The translations under genes and the position numbers were made by a program. Source: Patiria miniata (taxonomy: Eukaryota > Echinodermata > Asteroidea > Valvatida > Asterinidae). From it: a DNA stretch of 64,000 bases. The stretch covers positions 5,490,777 through 5,554,776 of the forward strand of contig NW_024037076.1 of the NCBI RefSeq assembly GCF_015706575.1, written 5' to 3'. Shown in pieces: positions 45,293 to 57,200 of this stretch (position 1 is the first letter of the stretch; each line of letters begins with the position of its first letter). The notes below the pieces were generated by a model. It was not told the DNA's origin and ran no database searches. It worked only from the letters and a program-made list of their open reading frames with translations.

Positions 45293-48200
45293 CCTGCAAT
45301 ACCAACAAAATACAATTTGGTCAAAAACATAAGCCTCCACTTAAACACAGAATGGAGTAAAAGAAAAGGTGTTTTATTACATGTACTTCCTACAGTTAAG
45401 ACATATGGAAATATTACTGGGAACAAGAAATTGGAAACCAAGCAATGTTCCGAAAATCCTTTGTTTTTGTTATGAAAGTTTTATTCTTCTTTTTGGTTTT
45501 TCTGCAATGTGCGGAAAAGCATTTGTTTATGTTCCGATTTTTTTGCTTCTACTTCTTTTTGTTCTTCTATTCTAAATCCCATAGACTGTGTACATGTACA
45601 TTTTTCATTCTTGGTGCCACTTTTGACATTAAACAGACTTCTATCTTAATGAAACTTGGCATTAGGCTTACGCGGTATTGGATTTGTGCGGTATTTGTGT
45701 AGTATTGGATTTGTACGGTGTCTGTTCGGTATTGTGACAAAACACCAGAATCTCAATATGCACACCAGTGTTGTAGGACTCCAGTACGTCTTGAGTTGCA
45801 ATTTCAGTGACTTGGACTCGACTTGAGTCACATCGCCAAAAGGCTCGGACTCGGCCACCACGAGTCAGACTTGATGCTAATGACTTGTGGCTCTTGAGTC
45901 ACATATTTTTTTCCATCCACATCGTACAATGCATTGACCAATATGTACAAGTACACATCGAAACATGACTCCTGACTCAGACTCGGACTTGAGTCCAATG
46001 ACTCATGACTTGGACTCGACTTGAGTCACATCGCCAAATGACTCGGCAACCATGAGTCAGACTTGATGCTAATGACTCATGACTCTTTGAGTCGCATATT
46101 TTTTTTACATTCACATCGTACAATGCACCGACCGAAATGTACACATACATATAAGAGCATGACTCGTGGCTTAGACTCGGACTTCAATCCAATGACTCAT
46201 GACTTGGACTCGTAATCAACCCATATGACTCGAGACTCAGACTCAACTCCAGTGGCTCGACTACAACGCTGATGCACACAAACATTTAGTCTTTGCTGTG
46301 AAATATGCTTCAGATTAGAGAAGCTTTCGGCTATTACCTTGACAGCTTGGAAATGGCTCTTCCCCTTGCAGTGGGCACGGCTGGCCTTGTCTGAAGTCAG
46401 GAACTTGTGACAAAGCTTACAGAAGAAGCCAGAGACTGGAACTAGATACTCCTGACCTGCTCAGGGGGTTCAAAGGTCAATCAGGGGGCATAGGTTAATC
46501 AGGGGTTCAAAGGTCAATCAGGGGTTCAAAGGTCAATCAGGGATTCAATGGTCAACCAGGGGTCAAAAGTTGATCAGTACACATGAACATTGTATAGCAC
46601 ACTGCATTCCGTGGTCTCGTCTCTCAGCCTTTTGAAACAGCCCAATTTCTTGATGCTTAGCACACAATTCAATGCTAACACCAACATTTCAAGAGAAATC
46701 ATAAAAAAACAGCAATGACCTGTTGCATATGTACAAAAGTTAAGTGCTTGTTTTTACTATTGCTCTGCTGATATGTAACACCTGATTTGCAGTATTTGGA
46801 CAGGTTAAGAACTGTATAGTCCAGCAACTATGTAGCTTAGCAATGGCAACCCAATTGTGGCAAACTGAATGATTTCAATTGATTCAACAAACCTCATAAA
46901 AGAAATTAACACAGGGGTAAGAGTCTTATGAAATGCTTTTAAATGCATTTATATTTGTAAGGCTGGCAGGACACGCGAAAGCAAGTGCAAAGCGAAATTC
47001 ATGTTATCAACAAGGGTAGAGGCGCTTCAAACATATTGTTGACGTCACAAATTCTGCTTCGCTCTTGCTTTCGCGTGAAGTAGGAACCGGACTTTAAAGG
47101 ATTTGACATTCATGTGTGCAGAGCAACACTACGAACGTCTGATATATGTGAGCACTGCAAATGCATGCCAGCCAATCGGAGTCGACTTTAGAAATTGTGA
47201 CGTCATTTCTAGCAGAAATTCCGCCAAATAAAGCTGTTGATTGGTTACCGAAGACCCAATAGAAGGCGCCCGCTGAATGGTCAGAATCTTGAGGTCAAGA
47301 CACAGTCTTGTTTCGCATAACTAATCGCCGAATCTGCTCGAATATCACAGACGCTTGCGTGCATGCAAGCGGCTATTTAATAGACTAGACAATTCTGCCA
47401 ATTGAAAAAAAAATCATCAACCTGTCCAAGAAATTGGGTCATGCTGTCGTTCATCAACAAATGCCTACCTCATAAATAGCATACATGTATATCATGAATT
47501 GGAACAATAATGTACATTTGGACAATCTGTGCTCAAGCATCAGTTCTTCAACTGCAGAATCACGGTGACAAAAGACACAAACATTGGTGTGTTTTCAAAG
47601 ATAATATTATTGTGATTTGAAGCAAGAAAGAGGAAAAAGAGAGGTGAGAAGAAATGAGGAATTGAAGGAGGATATTTGGTTTTGTCCACCTATTCTTACT
47701 GGAGAAATTTGATGCAACAATGCATCTTGCACAATGTGAGACTTATCTGATGATATATCCACCATATTCAGAGACGTTGGCACAGATGCATTCAAAATAG
47801 TAATATATGCAGGGAAACTGGTATTAACCTGAAGGGAATACTATATAAGGTAGAATGTAACAATCGTTCTGATGTTTCCATGTTGTGTGAGGATAGAGCT
47901 TTGCATGTATGCAGGAGTCAACACCCAACTAGGTACTTGGTACTTGGTTTGTTCTTCTCCTAAGAACTTCCACAAGGGAGTATAACTAGGAGGCCAGAAA
48001 CACCGGGGCAAACCCCTTCTCTTAGCGATGAGTGTTACTGGGTTCTTTTACGTGCATTAGGCCTTATACAACACACACGGGACCTCCGGCTTAACGTCCC
48101 ATCTGAAGGACGAAGCAATAATGGTTAAGTGCCTTGCTCAAGGGCACAAGTGTCCACCCAGCAGGCTTGAACCCACGCCACTGTTGCCTCTGAAACACCA

Positions 48201-51200
48201 CAGCGTGAGTCTGGTGCTCTTAACCGCTAGGCCATGACACTCCACCTTAATCAAAATAGGATAGCAAGGCAGAATACAGCATTATCAATGCCCTTGTGGT
48301 GTGATACCAACTACCTTTACGTAGGACGATGGCAGCCCCGAGTCCTCGCATAAATGCCAGCTGAAGTCCGCCGTCTCTGCGCTAAAACTGCTAATGGTTC
48401 AACCAGGCAAAACTCGGCCAACAATTGCTTATCCGCTCAATGACTGCAATGGTTTGGTTTGTATAAAATATTCTTGGCAAAGACTAAGTGCAAGCGGAAG
48501 TACTGCGCACACATAGAGGGTGTTTCACTGACTACTGGTATGTTGCATTGTGGTTTAAACTACAGGGCATGCATTCTGTTAAACAAGATATATGCACTCT
48601 AGAGTCCAAAAGAAATATGGCAACAAGGAAACCACGAAATGATGTCATAAGGGTGCATGTTAGCACAAAGTATCTAAATATCTTAGATTGAACTGACTGT
48701 CTTTGCACTACATCAACCAGATATCGAGAGTTAAGCAGGTCTGAAAAAAATGTGTGTACCAGGTACATATGTACATAAAGTTGTTCATCTTTTCCCCCTT
48801 AATCTTTTTCAGAAACCTCGATGATATGCAGAGATTTGCAATGCCTCACCCGTAAATGCCAGTTTTAAAAACAAAAGAGAAAGAAAAATATCTTATCTGT
48901 GGATAGCTGGCAAGGGAACAAATATAGCAAAAACAGAAAGAATGTCACGTAAACCCAATTTCAGAAACAAAGACTTGAAGGGAGGCTTGTAAAAACATGA
49001 GCATCTTGACCATTGTGATGCTACATTTACATGTACAACACCAGTTATCATTGGAAAGCTTCTTGTAGTATGTTGAGCCATGAACAAATATATGTCATAA
49101 TTTCTGTTGACAAAAATTTCCCTTGGTAGATAAAATCCAGCCGAAATATTTTCCACACAATAATGGGAAACTGGTAGGTAGACCAAGCAAGAGCATGCAT
49201 TCTAGGCGATTGAAATTGTAACTATCACCACTACACTACAAAGAAAAAAAGGGGGTGTGTGTGTATGTGAGTGTGTGTTCACCAGTTGTTCACGAGTTGC
49301 TTGACCGCAAAGCAGTTTCGCCGCCCGTCGACTATGAAGCGGGCAACAGGCCGCAAAGCCGCCTCTCAACTGTAAAGACTTGCATTTAATAAAGGCCAAT
49401 TTGAAAAAGCTCCCATTTCAAGCTCATAATTACTAAAACAGTACATCAATTGCTAAAATAGTACAACAGTACACTGGATAAACCGTGTCCTTAGATATTC
49501 ATGTACAAGTACAGATGAAAAATCCTTAATATGTCAAAAAGGCAAGGGGAAGGCACAGATGAAAGGTAAGATTTGAAGAAAGAATGATGCAGAGGGTGAG
49601 AGGAAATACAATGTATGTGAGAGAACACCTACCAACAGATTTGTTGGGATCAAATACCAGCTCTGTTATGTCTTCTTGTTGTTTTTGTTCTTCCTGTTGC
49701 TGTTGTTCGGGAGTTGCTGAAACCCCAGAGGTTGGCTCCACATCCATGGGCGTCGCCCCTTCGCTTTCCCCAACAACTTCAGAAGACTGGGCCTGATCAG
49801 ACTGGGTCTGCTCTGCCTTGGCCTGAACCTCAGCCTGAGCCTCAGCCTGATCCTCAGCCTGATCCCCAGCCTGATCCTCAGCCTGATCCTCTGATCCCAC
49901 CGCTGCCACCGATTCAGACTCACCAGAAGGAACACTTGGACCAGCCGACTGGGTTTCACCATGCTCACCCTCCTGTACATCAGAGGCAGACTGCAAGTCA
50001 GACAAAGGCTGGTTGTCAAAGGTCACAGTGATTTTTAGATTCTTTAAGCCCGAATGAGAAGCTGAATCTGACCCATCTGGACAGAGAGCAACGGACTTGT
50101 TGGTAGTGCCTTCCTGTACCGCCATAGGGGATTCTGTGGTTTCTTCCTTGGCTGGCTCAATGACCTGGACATCAGGAACTGTGGACCCAGAAGGCTCATC
50201 AACAGGCTGTGAGGTAGAGGCCTGATCAAGATCTTCTTTGGCTGAGGTTTCATCCTCAGATGCTGGCTCAAGATCAGGCATGTCTTGGTGGTCTGATTCA
50301 GCAAATACAACCACTACCTCTTTCTCTTGAGAAGGCTCTCTGCTCTCTTCATTGTCGCTGATGATAACTACATCCTCTGTTTCCTTTGAAGGTGTAGGTT
50401 CCTGGAGGGGACATGAAGAAAAGCTCATAGAAATAAAAGAATAATTGCATCAATGTTACCATTATTTCAGAAATGAATCGGGAAAAGTAGGCAGAGAGAT
50501 TAATTAAAAACATACATGTAGACTGAACTACAGGGCAAAATAAATAGGTAACTATGAACCAATATCGTGAAGATAAACAGGTGTTTGCCTTTTTCGTGGC
50601 CTTAAAGAGAACAAAATGAAGACTGCTTCATATGTGACTGCTTCCAGTCACACTACATAACACCCCTTCACCATTGGAATCCCTTCAATCATCTCCTGAC
50701 AACGGGCAGAGTATACTGTCCGGTTCTTTTCAGAACCTCGAAAACTCACAAAACAGATTTGTCAAACAGTGTAACCCTAAATCTTTATCATATTGATATG
50801 AAGAAGTGGAAGCCACAAAATCCGTTTCTCTAGTTACTGCAAAATTCAAATTGTTGCTTGTTTTCAATTTATCTGATCACCAGCTTTCGTGGCAGTAGGA
50901 CAATCATTAACCTGTGTCTTTCCACCAGGAAGGAGTCTTACTTTAACTTGGGGAACTTTATAACTCCTTGGAATGTGTTCAGGACATACAGTCTTTGTGA
51001 CCTTGATATTGTCTCCATCTTATCGTGCAAATTAACAGTGTAAATGTCTTCCAAGTTTTGAAATGGACCCTTGCCACCATCTTCAACTTTGGTTGGTAGA
51101 TTACTTGGACTTGTATGACCCCTTCTACCATATTCACGTAACACACTAAGTTATATGAAAAGGACAGTAACTGGACACGCAGGGATGTTGAAATTTAAAA

Positions 51201-54200
51201 GTATATTCCATCAAAGAAACTATTTTGGTCAAGTTTTCTGTACTACGTACATGGGTCCTCAGTATTCCAAGGATTACAAAGTAATGAAGAAATTGAATTA
51301 TTGAATGGAATGTACAAATTTATTTATTGCTGGTTATGAAACCAAGGATTCCTCAGAAGCACCCCAGGCACTGTAGCTCACAGAGCCTGAAGAAACTTGT
51401 AGAGAGAAGCCAATGATGAAATGTCCCGCTTTGGTACTTGGTACGTGGTTGGTTCTTCTCCTAAGGACTTCCACAAGGGAGTATAACTAGGAGGCCAGAA
51501 ACACCGGGGCAAACCCCTTCTCTTATAGCGATAAGTGTTACTGGGTTCTTCTACGTGCGTTAGGCCTTATACAACACGCGGGACCTCCGGCTTAATGTCC
51601 CATCCGAAGGACGAAGCAATAATGGTTAAGTGCCTTGCTTAAGGGCACAAGTGTCCGGGCCGGGGCTCGAACCCTCGCCACTGTTGCCTCTGAAACACCA
51701 CAGCATGAGTCCGGTGCTCTGAACCGCTAGGCCATGACACTCCACGCTTTAGACGTGGGAGAAAAACCCCGGCGGAATATTCTGGGGGTACAATGAAAGC
51801 CCTGAAAGCCCAATCCACATGTGGACCAGGGTTGGAACTGAAACTGGGCCATAGAGTAGAGACTCCCTGAGTGGTGAGTGATCATGGACTGTGTTAACAG
51901 TTGTTAACCCATAGAGTTTAGGTACATGTATGACAAGGACTGGGAAATGAGGATGGTTTAACCCTAACCCTGCTAAATGCAACAGAAAGCAACAAAGGTA
52001 TAATGTTTTGCATACTGTTGCATTTAGCAGGCAACTCAAGTCTCCGTGCTCTGTTGCATCTTGTTACATTTAGCAGGGTAACTGCTCATAGTGCCAAGGT
52101 GATACAAGAGTATCCACTGTTGCAGTTTGTTGCATTTAGCAGGGTAACTGCTTGGTGGCAAGGCAATACAAGATTATCCTCTGTTTGAGTTTGTTGCATT
52201 TAGCAGGGTAACTGCTTGGCGCCAAGGTTGATGTGCAATGGGTTCACTGCACAATGCAACAGAATCCACTGTTGCAGTTTGTTGCATTTAGCAGGGTTCT
52301 CATTTGAGTTAAGTTGGATATTGTTGCATTTAGCAGGGTACCCGAAGAATACCTGATGGAAGTTAGGGTTAATGGGTTTTTTTAGGTCACAATTTGGGAT
52401 CACTTTCCATCCTGTCTTTTTTTTTCTCCCTTCAGCAACCAACTTCATCAGCCTGAAAGAAACTTTGACAGATTATACAAGCAGTTGCTAATGAAAATTA
52501 TCCTAGACTTTCCAACCTGCAGCATGATGAATGTCATATTGTTCAAGCTCATTTTTTTCTTAATTGGCTGTTTATACCCTGGTGTCGGTGGCTCAGTACA
52601 GCAAGGTTCCACAGACTTTTACACCTTTGCGCTGTGGTGCGCATGTCAGGGCTAGGGTGGAGGAACATTGATAGAATGTGAAATCAAGAGCTTTGTCATA
52701 AAAGGAGACTTAGGAACGGGTCAAGGCTGAGTATGAACAAGGACATAAAGGTATCACCGCAACTTTGCCCTGTTCCATATGTAAACAGCTCAGGAGAACT
52801 CAAAGGCTGGTGAAATGTATTCATGATATTGCCACCTTTACTCAGAGTGAATGATGACACAACCAAACAGAACTGTTGTGTCCTCTATGAGTGATCCCCG
52901 TTTGCTATTCCCCAGGTCTCTATCGTGACTTTGGGCGTGATCCCTGGCTGTATGGCATACTGGTTTATGGCTTCCGACTAGCACCCCTTGAACAAAGCTA
53001 TTGAATAATTGGGGAACCCCCAACATAGGGCTGGATAGCTCAGTTGGTAGAGCACTGGAACGGTTATCCGGAGGTCGCAGGTTCAAGCCTGGCTCCAGTC
53101 ACTTTCTTTGTTCAACTTTTCAGAACTGTTGTGTGTTTAGAAGGGTTTTGCACCAGTTTGAAGATTATATCCCACTTAAAAACAGACATTGAAACTGAAA
53201 TTAATCCGTAAAATGGGAACTGTTCTATCCTGCAGCAGTATTTTGGCCGGCCCTGTCATGCAGCTCCTGCCTTTAAGAAAATGGTTATATGCAAAATGAA
53301 AACGAAAATATGAAGGAAAAGCACAAGGCAGTCAGTCAATTTAAAGTCCATCCTATAAGTCTTCTTCACATGAGATGAAGTTGGTATGAGAGTGCTGCCC
53401 CTCTCATACGACGGCATCTTCGTAGGAGAATTACAACTGCGTATACAACACCACCAGGTACGTGTGTGCTCAGTACGCAAAATGTTCTTAACGTGCGCAT
53501 GTTGCTCGACATGTTTTTTGGAAATACGGCGCGGCACAGACGATGCGAGTCAAGAAAATGCCGCTGCACCTGACAATCTGTAGGTAGTGACGTCATTTGA
53601 GAGATCCAATGTCGGGTAATAATTGTATGAGAGAAAAGTAAGGGAAAAAGAAGAGGAGTGTGAATAAAACGGTAAAATAGGACACAAACAGAACTTTAAG
53701 AGTTTGCATTCAATGCATTTGGGGTCTCATACTGTCTTAGTTTCTCTATGCAAGCAGCAGACTTTGCAATCAATTGCAATTCTCGTACGTTACGTGATTT
53801 CAAACTCACTGGTGGATGGTCCTCTTCCTCGGCCTTTAGCTGCATCTCCAACAGCTCAGCATCCAGGTCAATGTCATCGTCGAACCCCACCGCATCCACA
53901 GTCACGTAGTTCTCTTCTTCAGTGGATGTCCCTTCCTGAGATTGCTGGCCCCTTCGCTGTTTAAATTTGAACAAAGAACAAGAAAAGGTGTATTTATGAA
54001 CACAAACGCCCCGCCACTGCATAACTTGTCCATGATATGGCACCGCCCTTTGATTATCAAGTTTCCTGGGAGCTATCAGGGTCACTGTTTTGTTTAGGCA
54101 ATACTGCATTGATGCCTATAACCTACAGGGGCTAAACTCAGCAGGTTTCTAGAGGTCACCAAGACCAACCCACATACCAAGTTCAAAGTTGATATGTCAA

Positions 54201-57200
54201 GTCCTTCTCAAGTAATGGTGGGAATATAACACACATTACTATCGTTTCCACATTCAAAAGGAGATTGTTAATGATTGTACCCAGCATGGCATACCACTAG
54301 GTCTATTAAAGACAGTCAAGTCTTTGACTAAGGTCTTTGTGGACTTTTCTATAGGTCTTTCTGAAAGACAGCCATCTTTATACGAGAACTACAACTGCAT
54401 ATTTTACGCAATCAAGCACGCATTGCATGGTGTTGAAAATGTTCCAAACATGCGCCCTTGTTGTTTTTGAAATGTGTTTGAAATACGTCGCAGCCGATGC
54501 GCGTTATGCAAGTCGAGGCTCAAAACGCCGATGCATGTGGCTGGTCTGTAGGAAATGAGAAAAACCTATTACAATGATATTGTAGGTCCTAGTGGCTAAC
54601 CTTCTTGTGCATGTCTCCCTTGCAGTGCTGGACATATTTCTGTGTCGTCTTGAAGCTCAAGTCACAGGCAGCGCAGTGCGGCTTGGACTTCTTCTTCGCA
54701 TCCTGGTAAAAAAAAACAATAAATTTTAACCCTTATCCTCCTCTAAAACCAACCAAGCAATTTTGGAGGATTTTGTTGGATTGAGCCTAAATGCCTGTTT
54801 AAAAGCCCATTGGTTTTGGAAGATGCATTCTTTCAAGGTCTTAAGCCATGCCTTTTTTTAATGACTAGCCATGTAGAAACTGTCCTAAATTATACTAGAT
54901 ATCATCTGCACTGCTTCCAGATATCATCCACACGGCTATAGCTTCTTGTGAGTGGAGTTGCCTCAACATATTGACAGATTTTGGAGGATTGAGGCTTTAT
55001 GCCTGTTGAATACTAAACAATTGTTGACTGCTGTGATGTGGGATATGATGTTTTGAACACCCCGGGGGCTCTTAGCAGCCGAGGCGAAGCTATACACCCA
55101 GATAATACTACCACATTGGTGCGTCAATACAGCAAGATACAAGTGTGTACAGGGAGCTATATATTGTACACTGCAACTTTCGCAAACGTCATAAACGTGA
55201 AATATGTTTTGTTTTCCCACGTAGCCTGGTTTCATTTTGAAAATTCCCCGCAAATGACTTTCAAAATCTTTTTTTTTTCATTTTCTGAGAAGTTTCTAAG
55301 TAATTTGTTAAGTTGGTTATGGGTACCTGATCCCATAACCTGGAACCGGTTCCTGACATCGACGGTTGAGTACTCGGTGCCAATGAAAAGCGCTAATAAG
55401 AACATTACCTTGTGGGCTTCGCTCTTCAAGTGATCAAAGCGCTCTCCTCTGAAATATCGGTGGCAGTCTCGGCAATACCGCTGGGGTGCCCTGCAAGCAG
55501 ATCGAAATAAAAAGAATTAACTGCTGTCTGAACAGCCACAGACAGTAACAATTTTCTGTGTTTTCCATGCCATGTCTTTGACTTGTCACCTACAGCCATT
55601 TCACATTTCTGGTAAGCACTGTGGTTAGTCAACTGGGTAACTAGTAAGTGCAGCTGCAGGGTCTAAATCCTGACAGACCACATGGTGCTTATAAGTGTTC
55701 TTGGGCAAGACACTTTACTTCAATTGCCTCTCTCCACCCGGTGAAATAAATGGGTACCTGTGAAGAGGGCAAAGTGCAGATTGTGCGGATCTTAAGCTAG
55801 TGTAAGAGCTGGAATCATGGCCTGATGAACAAGGGTACTAATTGTGAAGCCCTTTGAGACTTTCATATAAAGTGCTACATAAGCACCACATTATTAAAAC
55901 TATTGACCAATTGGTGCCTGTACCGCCTGAAACCGCCAGTGCACTCAATGGATTTATGGATTCTTCAATGAATAAATACAATGTAGCATACATGTAGGTG
56001 CTAAATACAATGTAGTACAGGAGCTAAATACAATGTAGTATAGGTGCTAAATACAAAGTAGCATAGGTACTAAATGCAAAGTAGCATCTAGGTGCTAAAT
56101 GCAATGTAGCATAGGTGCTAAATACAATATGTCATGGGTGCTAAATACAAAATAGCATAGGTGCTAAACACAATGTAGCATAGGTGATAAGTGAATTGTA
56201 GCAAAGGTGCTTAAGGCAATGTAGCAAAGAGGCTAAAGGCAATGTAGCATAGGTGCTAAATACAATGTGGCATGGGTGCTAAATACAATGTGGCACAGGT
56301 GCTAAATACAATGTAGCATAGGTGCTAAAGGAAATGTAGCATAGGTGCTAATTGTTCAATAAGATAACTTAATCAGTGATTGATGGATGTGCATACCTTT
56401 GTTCACTATCGCGCCTCTCAGCACCACGCCCCTCACCACCACCGCGCCCACCGCTCCCTCCCCCGCTCTCCAGTTTGCGCAGGTAGTTCTGGGCCTGCAG
56501 TCGCGCTTTTGCCTGGTCACTCTGGAATGTTGCCACCTCGCGGATCTTTTCCATAGCCTCCAGATGCTTCTTGCCTGTCATGTGGGTCTGGTACACCTGA
56601 TGGAAAGTACACAAAGCAATAATCAAATCAACTCGTTTTAACCCTTCTTTTAACCCTGACCCCTTGAGCGATTTACCAGGAACCTTCTTCATTCTTGCAA
56701 AATCCAACACCACATGGTAATTCATAAGATGTGATTTTTTCATACGATGTGATTTCTTTTGGTGTTGGGGTGATGTGAATCAAATTAGGTTTTTGCCCTT
56801 CACCGACGTATAAACACTTCACCGACGTAAAAATCACTCGGGTGGGACTCGAACCCACGACCTCCTGCTTTCTAGTGCAGATGTCTTACCACTCGACCAC
56901 CAAGCTAACGGCATCGGTTGGCTGGTTCGAATCTGATGTATATAGCATCACACTAACTACCTGCATCTGCACATCAGATTCGAAACAGCCAACCGATCCC
57001 ATTAGCTCGCCGAGAGTAAACACTTTTCTCAAATACTATATCCTTTAAACTGGCTGTGAGCCAGTTGTTGGGATCTATTAGTTTTCCACGACAGAGTCAT
57101 TGTTCCCATCCTTTTAGCGGATTAAAGCCCTTGACAATTATCAAACAATTCCTGCAAAAACAGTGTCCCATAATATTTGCCATTTATCCAGCGTGCTTTG

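Noticed and set aside
53029-53101. Functional tRNA gene
   Set aside because: The acceptor stem is imperfect, position 33 is not T, one T-stem pair is broken and it lies within a duplicated-flank insertion, so a tRNA-derived element is more likely.
56834-56909. Functional tRNA gene on the minus strand
   Set aside because: It continues into a SINE-like body with TACGTCGGTGAAG repeats and lacks a proper acceptor stem.
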